Below are positions 44,837-54,557 of a stretch of 64,000 nt of DNA, one piece after another. The position numbers and the translations under genes were made by a program. How positions within the stretch are numbered: the stretch's first letter is position 1; each line of letters opens with the position of its first letter. The DNA is from Hortaea werneckii (Eukaryota; Ascomycota; Dothideomycetes; Mycosphaerellales; Teratosphaeriaceae), in contig JBAOKB010000020.1 of NCBI GenBank assembly GCA_037044905.1, positions 1,612,001 through 1,676,000 on the forward strand, read 5' to 3'. The notes beneath the pieces were generated by a model. That model was not told the DNA's origin. It worked only from the letters and a program-made list of their open reading frames with translations, and did no database searches.

Positions 44837-45541
44837 ACTCCAGCCCCTCATAGCATTGCAAGCTCGGAGCACAGGAGATGAGGGGTGTGCATGAGCCTTG
44901 CGCGGAACCGCCAGACTGTTGGTCCCAGGATCGTGAGCAGCTCCGCGCCGCCACCGTGTCTGATCGCTGGACAATTGCTATCTTGGGCAGTACGCAGCTG
45001 CAACAACCCCTCGTTATAGCTCGCAGGCGAGCCGGCCATGCGTCGTCTCCATGGCATGGGGCGGAGAAAAAGGCTCAGGCGTTCCAATGGCTGCAGCTTC
45101 TGCATCGAGGCCACGATCACACAGACGAAGGAGAAGGCATGCCCAGGACGTCAAGTGCCGGCATGGCCCCGTATTGCAAGCGAGTCAGTCACGGCGCTGG
45201 AGAGGACCGCAAGCCCAATGGATTCCTTCGAAGTACACGCACTTCGTCACATGGTGTGCAGGGGGGTCAGGCAGTCGTTAATGCGCTGTTTGAAGCCGGC
45301 GCAAATAACAATGTCTAGACGTGTAGAGCGTCGTCAAAACTGGGACCCACTTCCCCATCAGTAGCTTCACGGAGTGGCGCGGCAAACGCTCCTTCGCTTG
45401 ATGCGGGCCACCCGCAATAGGTGGGAAGGGCATGCAGGTTCGTGCGGAGTGCACTGGCAGGTCTTGGTATCTTACGCGCTCCAAGGTGAGTACTGTACCC
45501 AGAAAGCACATCGAAGGAATTCGGCTTTGACGGAGTGAATC

Positions 45542-45596
45542 TCTCCGCCCGTTCTCCGCACGCTTCAGCCGACGCATTTGCGGAGTGCGGAGAGAG
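45542..45596. promoter_or_regulatory. GCGGAG element cluster upstream of alcohol oxidase
   Basis: Within about 55 bp there are four copies of a GCGGAG core: two on the reverse strand (TCTCCGCC and TCTCCGCA) and two direct (TTGCGGAG and GTGCGGAG). Together they form an inverted arrangement, with TGCGG at 45579-45583 and 45586-45590. TGCGG is the WGCGG half-site bound by the zinc-cluster ethanol activator AlcR. The cluster is about 815-870 bp upstream of the alcohol oxidase ATG. Function is inference. Confidence 0.35.
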
Positions 45597-46244
45597 CTGA
45601 TGCCGGGGTTGCTGGTCTGCTGGCATCCAGATCCGTAGAGCAAGGTAGCAACTGGTAGCTGTAACTTTGGCTCACTGGGACCATCCGAAGATCGCGTGAG
45701 ACTGAGTGGTACGGAGTGTCTGCATTCGTCAGAATCAAATGCTTTTGGTGGTGCACGTTACGATAGTCCGTAAGCTCCACTAGCCAGCGTCTATTTGGCG
45801 AGTCATTGAAAACGCGCTTTCTGATGCACCGGATCCAACGGGGTAGTAATAGCGTCCCAGAAGGACTAGTTAGGCCTGGTTGAGCGTACCTCAATACAAG
45901 TGTTGCTTGCAAGTAGCAAGCTTGTCGCCGCACGCAAAGCGAAGCTGCACTCGATTTGGCAAACACGCTCGCTTCCTGCAACGACGATAGCCCTAAAAGC
46001 TCTAGTAGGGAGTCAGCGCAGCGGGACGGCTTCGAAATGGTAAAAATATGATTGGAGAGCTATCTGTCTACGTATTGTGTCAGCTATGCTACAGTGATCA
46101 GAGATGCCCACTATACATGCGGCATGTATACCGCTTCCACCGAGAGGGGTTGTTGTGAATGTTCAATGCAGCCGTGCCATGAAGCTCAAGCTTTTCATCC
46201 AGAGAGCCATACACAGCTGCCCGTGTACTGTGCGTTCGGGAGCC

Positions 46245-48968
46245 TTACTGAACCTCGTCTTCCGCCAGCGGATCACTAGTGTTTACCTCTCCAAGCTCAC
46301 TAACAGGAGCTTCCCGCTCGTCTTCGAGCTCTCGATCCTCCTCGACACCATGCCACTCCTCTTCTCCGTGCTCACTCTGCGGCTGGCCCATTTCCGTGTC
46401 CGCTTCGGTATCTCCATCCCCTCTTAAAAACTCCGGTTTGCCCACACAGACAGTATTACTATGAGGCGTAGCGTAGGCGAATGGCGTTGCTCCACGTCTA
46501 GCACTGGCTGCTCCTTGGCTATAGATCTCGACGTGTGGCTCAGACGTGAACGGTGAAGGTGGTTCACGTGACCATCTTGGTGTAAACCCTACGCCTTTGT
46601 GCTCTGCTTCAGGCGTTTTCGAAATGCGTCGCTTTTTGAACGATGTTGGCTCCATAAACTCTCTATTGCTCACGGGCACCGTGGTACCAGACTCGAATGA
46701 AGCTACGCGCCGCTTCGACACGGGGTTGCAGGATTGCTGACCAGTAGAGCTCGAATCTGGCAAAGACATGGTTCTGTAGCGAAGCGTACGCGCCTCCGAT
46801 CGGGGCGAAATGGGCTGAGAAATACCTTTCATGCTGTCGTAGGACGAACCGTGGCCAGGAGGACTCGAGTCAAACTCGTTAGAAGTGAAGGATGAACGCG
46901 TGCTGGCAGGTCTGTCAAGCTGATCATTGTAAGTCCAGCAAGCCTCTATGACTGCGCTCGTGGCCTGTGCTGCTTCTTCTTCACCAGTGGCATCAAAGAG
47001 GGGCAGTCGTCGAATGCTGGGCCACGACAAGCCATTGTCGCAGGACTGCGTATACGCTTCAGGAGTGGTAATGTAAAGACGGCGCTGTCCGTCATTTACC
47101 TTCATCATCACACTCGAGTCAAGGAAGCTGGCGTTCCAGATAGCCGACGTGATCATCTCAGATGGACTGAGGAAGCGAAGACGAGATGACTTCCGTACCT
47201 TCCTCAGAGGCACAAAAGGTTCCTGGAAGCCCTGGTAATTTGGCATTTGCTCTGACATTTCCAGCGCCTCAGATGGCAGAATACCTTCGAAGTGCGCTGC
47301 CAGTGTGTTGAGTATATGCCGTGAGTCTGAAGCATGAAAAGTCACATCTTGTACCAAGCCACGACTCGCCAGTCGCTGGAACACCATGCCATTGGGGCCG
47401 CAAGCTTTTGGAGATAGCCATTCTTCAGTCTCGTTCGCCCATGCCTGTATTGATTCGGTTGTCCAAGCGCCCGCAGTGGCAGATTGAAATGACAGCTTTG
47501 GCAATGACTGGGCACCAGACCATTCGTCTGAAGCTTGCTGAGACGACTTCATAGAGTGATTTGTGGCATCCATGGCTGAGAACCAAATGCCATGTAAATC
47601 ACTGCCCCAAGGGAGCAAGACGACTTGCACCTGCCAAGGTCTCGTGAAAGATGGCATGGCGTCGTTCTCGAGGTCGGTCATTCGGTTCTCGAGGTCGGTC
47701 ATTCGGTTCTCGAGGGCTTCGATGCGCGGTACAGTCTCAGCGTTAGCAGCCAATGTAGCAAGTACCGCCGCTTCCGTTTGCGCAGCGGCAGCGCTGTCGA
47801 AGGAGCCATCCGAAGCGAATGAACCACTTTCGGTGGGAAGCAGTCGTCGCTTCTTGCTGTTCTCTTGCTTTGAGGATTCCATACTGCCTTGTTCATTCTC
47901 CCGCTCACGTTCGTAATCACTGCGCCAGTGTTCAAGATCCAGAAGCCGGCCATCGAAATTTTCAAACTTGTCCTGAATCTCTTCTACTGGTACATGCGAG
48001 AAGGATAGGTTCTCTAGCACATCGATGCGATGGCCGTAAGCCTGCAACAAGTCAGCTACCTCTTGTCTTGAAAATTCTCTTCTTCCGGAAATTTGTGATG
48101 GGCGTTGCTGTGGCTTTTCTGGCGTTGAAGGCTGCGGCTTTTCGATAGAAGCTTGCACTGGGAGACACGGAGAGGGTGCTGCGCGCCTGCGTAACGTAGA
48201 GACGTCTGCCGGCGCGGACCTGGCTAGTGGAGCTGTTGGCGGTATCAAGTTCCGCATGTCTGGCGTTCCCTGAGCGCTCGGGGTGGCAACCTCGGTTGCA
48301 CTGTATTCATCGGCTCCCGGAATGTTCATGTAAGGCTGCGGTATGTTGACAGGCGGTCCCATCGAACGCGCAAGATGCGCAGTCTGCTGCATAACACGCG
48401 TTGGACTCGGTCGTCTGCCGTTGGTCAGGCTTTGGACTGTCGTGCTCGGTATTCTCAACGAGCCCGACTCAGATCCCGGGCCGTCCACCTGTTGTCGTGC
48501 GTAGCCATTCAAAGCGTCCCACAGTCGCGTGTTAATAGACCGTGTCGGCGCTGCATGGTCGGACGTGATACCCAAACCATCTGTCTTGGGCATGAGGTCC
48601 TCTCTATGGATGTTGTTCTGTTGTGACTCTTCACCTACATGCCCTCCTGGAAGGTGGCCGAACGCAGTTGCTTCAGGTTCATGGATTTGCGAACGCTGCT
48701 GCAAACCACTTGGTTGACTTGCGACGGAGGCAGCATTGTGAAAGCAAGCATGATGGCCACAAAAGCACCAGGCAGTATCGTGTGCCTCATGTCTTCCCCC
48801 AAGCCGACTCCTACTCAACCAAAACCTTTTACATCCGCAAGTTGGGGCTGTCGCCCCATTATTCAAATCTTTGTAGTCGCAGGAGCCTGTCGGGAGCTGC
48901 TCTTCTCCAATGCTGCCGCCGTTGTACGAAATCCTACTCCCAGCCTGCAGATGGTGGAAGACCGCCAT
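46245..48968 (-). CDS. Large fungal protein with Cys/His cluster and central coiled coil
   Basis: 907 residues, intronless from ATG. The N-terminus holds a Cys/His cluster that could bind zinc: GSCDYKDLN, PTCGCKRFWL, then AWCFCGHHACFHN. This resembles conserved Pezizomycotina proteins of unknown function. A long disordered Pro/Ser/Gln region follows. Next is a coiled-coil core (ADLLQAYGHRIDVLENLSF, HWRSDYERERENEQGS) that includes the heptad unit ENRMTDL repeated exactly with its DNA. A more conserved block follows (SFTRPWQVQVVLLPWGSDLH, IWFSAMDATNHSM). The rest is Ser/Pro-rich with nuclear-type basic patches (SKRRVAS, FKKRRISK) and an acidic C-terminus. A nuclear regulatory role is possible, but no domain is named. 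Confidence 0.75.
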   Translation of the reverse strand: MAVFHHLQAGSRISYNGGSIGEEQLPTGSCDYKDLNNGATAPTCGCKRFWLSRSRLGGRHEAHDTAWCFCGHHACFHNAASVASQPSGLQQRSQIHEPEATAFGHLPGGHVGEESQQNNIHREDLMPKTDGLGITSDHAAPTRSINTRLWDALNGYARQQVDGPGSESGSLRIPSTTVQSLTNGRRPSPTRVMQQTAHLARSMGPPVNIPQPYMNIPGADEYSATEVATPSAQGTPDMRNLIPPTAPLARSAPADVSTLRRRAAPSPCLPVQASIEKPQPSTPEKPQQRPSQISGRREFSRQEVADLLQAYGHRIDVLENLSFSHVPVEEIQDKFENFDGRLLDLEHWRSDYERERENEQGSMESSKQENSKKRRLLPTESGSFASDGSFDSAAAAQTEAAVLATLAANAETVPRIEALENRMTDLENRMTDLENDAMPSFTRPWQVQVVLLPWGSDLHGIWFSAMDATNHSMKSSQQASDEWSGAQSLPKLSFQSATAGAWTTESIQAWANETEEWLSPKACGPNGMVFQRLASRGLVQDVTFHASDSRHILNTLAAHFEGILPSEALEMSEQMPNYQGFQEPFVPLRKVRKSSRLRFLSPSEMITSAIWNASFLDSSVMMKVNDGQRRLYITTPEAYTQSCDNGLSWPSIRRLPLFDATGEEEAAQATSAVIEACWTYNDQLDRPASTRSSFTSNEFDSSPPGHGSSYDSMKGISQPISPRSEARTLRYRTMSLPDSSSTGQQSCNPVSKRRVASFESGTTVPVSNREFMEPTSFKKRRISKTPEAEHKGVGFTPRWSREPPSPFTSEPHVEIYSQGAASARRGATPFAYATPHSNTVCVGKPEFLRGDGDTEADTEMGQPQSEHGEEEWHGVEEDRELEDEREAPVSELGEVNTSDPLAEDEVQ
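47660..47713. repeat. 21-bp tandem repeat inside the coiled-coil gene
   Basis: A 21-bp unit containing TCATTCGGTTCTCGAGG is repeated just over two times with no mismatch, in the minus-strand coding frame. Each unit adds exactly one heptad (ENRMTDL) to a predicted coiled coil, so copy changes keep frame and register. Confidence 0.85.
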
Positions 48969-49565
48969 CGGCGGCTATCGCGCATCCTACCAAGAGCTGT
49001 AATTCTTTAGCATTATATGCCCATGCAGAACCGGTCGCAGTATGATTGACAGCGTATGGTAGGTTGGGTATGTACAGAAATGAAATCGCGCGGTCGTCGC
49101 GGCAGAGGGAAGCGAGAATGCGTATGAAGGGGGGTGGGCAGATTGACGAGAACTTCAATGATGTGCAGCGCACGCGTAATGTCAGAGGAAGGTACTTGGG
49201 TGTGGTGTGATGAATAGGATCGAAAATGATCGCGATGCTATCGTCGGTATTCAAAGATATCTTTGGCGCCCGGTTGCCTCGTCCACCATGCAGTAGTGCA
49301 TGCATCTACGAGGGAGGGTTCGGAGCTCTTATCGTCATCACGTGATGATATTGTTGCTCTATGCCTGCTGTCGTACGCCGCAATTCTTCTTCAACACGAA
49401 GAATGATAAACCATCTACCATATATCGAGCTGATATAATAGCTCGCAGGGCAATAGAAATTCAACACCGTTTCTTTCAGCTCCCATTAAACTAGGCCACA
49501 GAAGCATCGTAAAGCCAACGAACGCATGGCTTACGCGGCTTCTCAAGTCGAAAGAATTGAGCAAC
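48969..49565. promoter_or_regulatory. Divergent promoter, coiled-coil gene / kinase-like gene
   Basis: 597-bp spacer between two divergent starts; no gene. An upstream ATG at 49526, close to the kinase-like start, is out of frame with it. Confidence 0.45.
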
Positions 49566-50369
49566 ATGGATTACGAAACACCTGATGGTTCCCAATTCTC
49601 TCTTCTGCCTATTTGGCAATACGAATCTGGAGATTCTCCAAGATTCATGTACACGTCTGTCAGCGCTTTCGTAGACGGCAACGCGTACACTGGAAAAATA
49701 CAAAGTTTCCCAGAAGACGTAGAGGACGAAGAACTGCTTGCTTGTCTGCAACCAGTGCCACCAGAATGCATCCATCCCAACTTCCCTGAGGGCTTTACCG
49801 TAGCGCCTGGATATGACGCTTCCAAGCACTACCTCAAAGCGCCGTCTTTCACTTATGACCTCGCTCAACCAGGCGTAACAAAGGTTGCCGAAAGCCTGCT
49901 GAACGAAGCCAAGATGATGGAATTGCTTAAAAAGCATCCTCACGAAAACCTTGCCCAGTACTACGGATGCGTGGTAGCTGAAGGCCGGATCAAGCAGCTC
50001 TGCTTGCAGAGATACGACTGCAATCTCACGCAATGGATGCACAAACACCACGACAAGCCGCCACAGAGGGAAGTCGAAGCAGTTCTAGACGGCATCGAAG
50101 CTGGGATCAAACATTTGCATTCTTTGGGCTTCGCACATAACGATCTCATCCCCGAGAACATCTGTATCGATCGGCATAGCCGAGCAGTGCTCGTCGATTT
50201 CGACTGCTGCATTTCCTTCGGCGAAGTCATGCCTAAAGGCGAAAGTGTCGTGTTTGATGAGGAGCGCGAAGCGATGATCTCGGACCGGGTCAATGACTTC
50301 CAAGGCATGGACGACATCGCGGACTTTCTTTTGGGGGGTTCCACAACTGGGGATGCAGCAGCTCCGTAG
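49566..50369 (+). CDS. Short protein kinase-like gene (fungal HND/DFD family)
   Basis: 267 residues, no intron. Partial kinase fold: an alpha-C type segment (LNEAKMMELLKKHPHENLAQ), the catalytic loop GFAHNDLIPENICID (HRD is HND; Asp and Asn kept) and VLVDFDCC in place of DFG, with the metal-binding Asp kept. There is no glycine-rich loop, no APE motif and no full C-lobe; the chain ends about 55 residues after DFD. This pattern is common in an expanded family of fungal kinase-like proteins (HNDLxPxNI...DFD), so it is not a one-off defect. Activity cannot be judged. An overlapping upstream frame starts at an ATG at 49526. The gene converges on KAR9. Confidence 0.78.
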   Translation: MDYETPDGSQFSLLPIWQYESGDSPRFMYTSVSAFVDGNAYTGKIQSFPEDVEDEELLACLQPVPPECIHPNFPEGFTVAPGYDASKHYLKAPSFTYDLAQPGVTKVAESLLNEAKMMELLKKHPHENLAQYYGCVVAEGRIKQLCLQRYDCNLTQWMHKHHDKPPQREVEAVLDGIEAGIKHLHSLGFAHNDLIPENICIDRHSRAVLVDFDCCISFGEVMPKGESVVFDEEREAMISDRVNDFQGMDDIADFLLGGSTTGDAAAP

Positions 50370-50842
50370 AAAACAACCGGGCTTTGCTCTTATTTCAACC
50401 AACCTGCTAAGGCCCGTGTAGCAACTTTAGCTCTGGGAGTGCAAGAAGGATCATGCTTCAACGAATATCTGACCTTGCTCTGGGTCTCCTACCAAGCTCC
50501 ATTTTCCGGGAAGGATGGAAGCCACCTTGTGAGGGTAGATCCTCACACCGGCCACACCTTGGAAGAGATAGAAGATCGAGGTCTTCCAAGCACCCATGTC
50601 GATAAAAAGCGCAAAGAACCCCAAGCTTACATCATGCAAAGTCATGAAATCATATCCTATACCGGCACGCATTGCAATGCTATCGATACCTATCCGAACC
50701 CAACCTTGCAAAACTCCATCTCTCTATCCCATAGAGGTCCGTGGGTATGCTCTCGAATGCCAATATATCCCATGATTCCCTGGCCCCCCATCAAACCCGA
50801 AAACCACCAACACCATGCGATCAGGAAAAAGAAAAGTATCTA
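50370..50842. other. Convergent 3' region, kinase-like gene / KAR9
   Basis: A plus-strand open frame crosses into the antisense of KAR9 and shows no family signature; no gene is supported here. Confidence 0.45.
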
Positions 50843-53800
50843 TCACGGCTTCCACGCCGGCTTCGAATTCCCTCCGCGCCCACCACCGATTTCATCGACC
50901 ATCTTCATCCTGCTGCTCGATCGGAGCGGCAGCATCGAACTCCGCCTGCCCGACCCGACACTCGCCATTGCACTCGGGGGTCTGGATTTGTGACGTAGAG
51001 GACTCTCTGAATCAGCTTCGTTGCCATCTGCCACGAGACTCGTTGTAGCGAGCATACTGCTCCGTCTCCCGGTGGTCAGCCGCGAAGCCGGCCTCAGGGC
51101 AGAGCTGCTTGGCCTTGGGGGCAGGGGACTCTGGGCTCTAGACCCCGGGCGGTAGGCCGGGCTGCTAGACTTTGGCACGAGGGGACTTGAAGCGCGGTTA
51201 GGGCTGGTCAGTGTACAGGTCGGGATTGGCAGGCTGGATTTGCGTGTTGCGTGAGGGACGGCGGATTGAGGCCTTGGCAGGGACGAGGGAGCGGTTACGT
51301 TGCGAGTTGCTGTGGCATTGGACATGCGGCCCATCGAAGCGGGAGGGGTCTTAGCAGAAGAGCGCAGGTAGTTGTGTTTGGATGTCACCGGTGCTTTCGC
51401 GTACGGAGACGGCTCAAGGGCGGACAGGGGAAGGAAGTCTCGGTTTTCGGTTCTCATGTTGTTGATCCACTTCGGTCTGTCGGTACCAGGGAGTTCAATC
51501 CGGCTTGCTCTGGCAGCGCTTGGCAAGGGGGACGGGCTGCCACGCGACTCGGAAAAGGGGCTCTTGTTCAGCGGCACGCGCCGAGGTATCGAGCTGGCGC
51601 TGCCTGAGCTAGGAATTCTGCTAGTGCTCCTGGATGCACTTGCTGAGGCTTGCGTCGTGAAGCTTGCCTGTCTCGTTTTCCCGTTTGCAAGAGGAGTGGG
51701 TGTTCTGCAGCCAACAAAGCTGCTCTTTCGGCTGGCGCCGACCACGCTGCTGGCTGGTGATGAGCCAGGCGTGTCGACCAGACTGCTCGCAATAGAACGC
51801 TCGCTCGACATGACGGTCGAAACGGAGTCCCGAAGCTGCTTTTCATGCCTAGCCTCAGACGCAAAGTCCTCCAGTATATTATCCATGTCTCGCATATCTG
51901 CCTGTAGACCAGCCCACCGCCGCTTCATGTCACTCTGCAGCCGGAGAATCTCGCCATTCACGGTCAACCTATCCAGCACGCCGCGATCGATAATGGCAAG
52001 AACCCGTTCAATCGCAGGCCCGTAATGGACCTTTTTCGCCTCGTAACTCTCGACTTTCTTTGCATAAGAATGAGGGGCCGTGTGCTGTTCGTCCGCATCA
52101 ATCCCTTCTCGAAGTTTCGCATGGCTGCGCGCGATTGACTCGCACATCTTCAACGCTTGTCGACCTGCATTCCGAAAGACAAGGACCCACCTATCTTCGC
52201 CCAGCTCACGGCGCAGTGATTCTGCATCGGACTCCAATTTCTTCCATTGAGCTTCGAGCTGGTCGCGCCGTTGCTCGAGATCTAGACAGCCAGTTGGAAA
52301 GACTGAATTTCCCCGACAATGGAAAACGGAAAGGCGCATGGGGAGGAAGTCCAGCGAAGCGCGCAATGGCTGCATACGTGCAAACAGCGCGATCAAGCCT
52401 GAGTTCTCTCTCGACTCCTGCTGAGATGCCGAAGACTGCATTGGGGAGCTCGGCGAGAAGGGCGGTAGACTGAAGCGATTGTTCTGTGGTGCAGGGCCTC
52501 TTCCAGGACGCTCTTCGACAATGGTTTCCAACTCGTTGAGATCAATGCTGTCCTTACCGTTCAGCAAGCTTTGAGCCCCATCGTGTCTCTTTTCTTCCAT
52601 TTCGAAAACAAGCCTGTTCAATGCTTCCATCTCCTGTGCGATCTCGCCGAGCACAGTATTCCACAACTCCTCCCATTCCATTGCAACTTCTACTTGCTCC
52701 TTGACCCCCTTCAGCGTTTGCTTGACTTTCTGCCAACTTGTAATGACCGTTTCCATTTGTTTGACACTGCCCATGAGCTCTTCTGGAGACAGCTCTGCAA
52801 CATCCTTGCGCGTCTGAAGTCTCTCTATTGATGTGACGTAGACCTGGATGAGCTTATCGAAGCGGGTAATCGCGTTATCGACTTCTTCTATACCATCCCG
52901 ACCACCAGCCGCAGCCCATTCTACATCGTCCTCGGCGTTAAGTCCATTAAGCACCTCTGAAGCCTGAGTAATCCACATGCGAATCTGATCCGTTGCGTCT
53001 GACAGTGCTTTTGCAGCCTCCTTCGATGTGGGTATAAATGATATGCGCTTGGCCAACGAGTTCGCGTCTGGTAGGCGCATGCTGGTGAGCTGTGACAGCT
53101 GCCCTGTGAAGCTGACCCGAGAGAGAGTATAGATAGATCCGGCACGACTCAGCCCGGAACCAACCCAATCGCTATCACTGACGTTGTCTACGATGCTGTT
53201 GCGATTCGATCTTGGAGAGGCTGCATTTTCAGGCGACTGCGCCATTCCAGAGCCTCTGCGCGCGGATCCTGGCGTGGTCGGTGTAGATGTGCTGAGCGGC
53301 CTCCCTACCGGAGACACCGGTGTTTGTCTTGGAGACGGACTCAGAGGCTCCTTCGTTCGCAGGCTTAGTCTGGTCTTCCCAATGTCCGGCATTCGGTACT
53401 TCGCCTTGTCCTGCAAGTAATCCGTTCCCGCGCCTTCCTCTTCCGTATCCGACGCCACAAGCCTTTCGCTTATGGAGATGATGGAGGACACATCGCTTTC
53501 CAAGGTCGACGTTTCGGCTTCTGACACTGGTCCACCGTCCAGCCTCACGCCTCCGGTATTGGGCATCACGCGCACTGGCGGACCACTCCACGTCCGCCCA
53601 CTCCGTGCCACCTCAACGCCTTGTCTACTCCGCTGCAGCTCCTCCAACTCGGCCAGCTGCTCTTCCGGAATCTTTCCAATGCTGCCGTGCTCCCTCCGTT
53701 CCGCCTCTCGCCTGCGCTTGTGCTCTTGCAGCCTCTGTAGTCGCACCTCGAGTCCAGGAGACACCCGTTTGCTGCGTACCGGCGAGGTCGGTGGCACTGT

Positions 53801-53863
53801 GCTGTCGACGGTCGGTTTAGATGCATTCACGTCGCTAAGAATAAGCGGTGCTAAATCCGCCAT
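50843..53863 (-). CDS. KAR9: Karyogamy / spindle-orientation protein Kar9
   Basis: Microtubule plus-end adaptor that links Bim1/EB1-bound astral microtubules to actomyosin for nuclear positioning. Intronless, about 1006 residues from the ATG MADLAPLILSDVNAS. The Kar9 domain is the helical core at about residues 260-650: DANSLAKRISFIPTSKEAAK, then VEVAMEWEELWNTVLGEIAQ and LFARMQPLRASLDFLPMRLS, with the conserved CRGNSVFPTGCLDLEQRRDQ, RWVLVFRNAGRQALKMCE and IERVLAIIDRGVLDRL. The C-terminal 350 residues are Ser/Pro/Arg-rich and disordered, with SxIP-like strings (TSRIPSSG, SSIPRRVP, KSSLPIPT) that could bind EB1. Phosphorylation sites of Cdk type (SPxR/K) are frequent. It lies in tandem upstream of nothing on its strand within 700 bp. 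Confidence 0.94.
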   Translation of the reverse strand: MADLAPLILSDVNASKPTVDSTVPPTSPVRSKRVSPGLEVRLQRLQEHKRRREAERREHGSIGKIPEEQLAELEELQRSRQGVEVARSGRTWSGPPVRVMPNTGGVRLDGGPVSEAETSTLESDVSSIISISERLVASDTEEEGAGTDYLQDKAKYRMPDIGKTRLSLRTKEPLSPSPRQTPVSPVGRPLSTSTPTTPGSARRGSGMAQSPENAASPRSNRNSIVDNVSDSDWVGSGLSRAGSIYTLSRVSFTGQLSQLTSMRLPDANSLAKRISFIPTSKEAAKALSDATDQIRMWITQASEVLNGLNAEDDVEWAAAGGRDGIEEVDNAITRFDKLIQVYVTSIERLQTRKDVAELSPEELMGSVKQMETVITSWQKVKQTLKGVKEQVEVAMEWEELWNTVLGEIAQEMEALNRLVFEMEEKRHDGAQSLLNGKDSIDLNELETIVEERPGRGPAPQNNRFSLPPFSPSSPMQSSASQQESRENSGLIALFARMQPLRASLDFLPMRLSVFHCRGNSVFPTGCLDLEQRRDQLEAQWKKLESDAESLRRELGEDRWVLVFRNAGRQALKMCESIARSHAKLREGIDADEQHTAPHSYAKKVESYEAKKVHYGPAIERVLAIIDRGVLDRLTVNGEILRLQSDMKRRWAGLQADMRDMDNILEDFASEARHEKQLRDSVSTVMSSERSIASSLVDTPGSSPASSVVGASRKSSFVGCRTPTPLANGKTRQASFTTQASASASRSTSRIPSSGSASSIPRRVPLNKSPFSESRGSPSPLPSAARASRIELPGTDRPKWINNMRTENRDFLPLSALEPSPYAKAPVTSKHNYLRSSAKTPPASMGRMSNATATRNVTAPSSLPRPQSAVPHATRKSSLPIPTCTLTSPNRASSPLVPKSSSPAYRPGSRAQSPLPPRPSSSALRPASRLTTGRRSSMLATTSLVADGNEADSESPLRHKSRPPSAMASVGSGRRSSMLPLRSSSRMKMVDEIGGGRGGNSKPAWKP

Positions 53864-54557
53864 CTTAGCAACCAAAACAATCCTACTCCGCCGGCGCCTT
53901 GGGCTCCAAACACAGCTGCCTGTCCGCTGGGCCAGTGCCCCACGTCGCGACTTGCGCGACCAATGTTGACAAGTTCTGTACTCCTGTGCGGTTGAAGTTG
54001 ACGGATTGAGGCTTACATTGAGTCCGAAATGCGCTGTAAAATCCCATTAGCTGCGCAGCGACAGCGGAATTGCAAGCTGATGTTGTTCACATGCAGCATT
54101 GGAGTGAGTCTGTTTCGGTACAGCAGCAGAGATGCGGCTTGACTGGACAGGGTTTGGCTACGTGCAGTAGGTGACTTTAGTGCGCCGGGGTACCGGTTTA
54201 GGGAGTCTGGCCCGATGTTTCAGGACGCGTTTTAGCGCGATCTGTCAAACAACTCTAATGTCTGAGGTGATATTGCAAGAAGATCGACCGGAGATTGATT
54301 GTGCAGCGGATTGCGCATGCCCTGTCCGGGTAAGTTCAAGAACGATATGATAATGATTATTATAATAATGGAACGTGGCAATCGTAATTCATTCTTCGGG
54401 ATCTTGATCAAGAAATTGCCATCTACCAGTGATTTAAGCTATTTCCAGTACTCGGCTCCGTTAAACGAGCCAGTTGCTATAAGTGGGTATCAAAGAATTG
54501 ACAAAGTGTCCTTGCAGGTGCCAACGCAACCATACGTACCTCGGAGGTATGTTGTTC
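53864..54557. promoter_or_regulatory. KAR9 promoter / 3' end of fungal gene
   Basis: About 694 bp between two minus-strand genes. It includes an AT-rich stretch of TATTATAATAATG near 54356. No gene is seen. Confidence 0.45.

Larger units (their letters stand above)
44728..46244. other. 1.5-kb gene-free region upstream of alcohol oxidase
   Basis: No convincing gene is seen; open frames of 100-146 codons have neither domain signature nor coherent composition. The region holds the alcohol oxidase promoter (listed elements) and the 3' end of the large coiled-coil gene on the same strand. Confidence 0.5.

Noticed and set aside
44878..45318. 146-codon open frame upstream of alcohol oxidase
   Set aside because: No signature and irregular composition; more likely promoter sequence.
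50439..50993. 184-codon plus-strand open frame at the KAR9 3' end
   Set aside because: Its second half is antisense to KAR9 and the first half shows no family resemblance.
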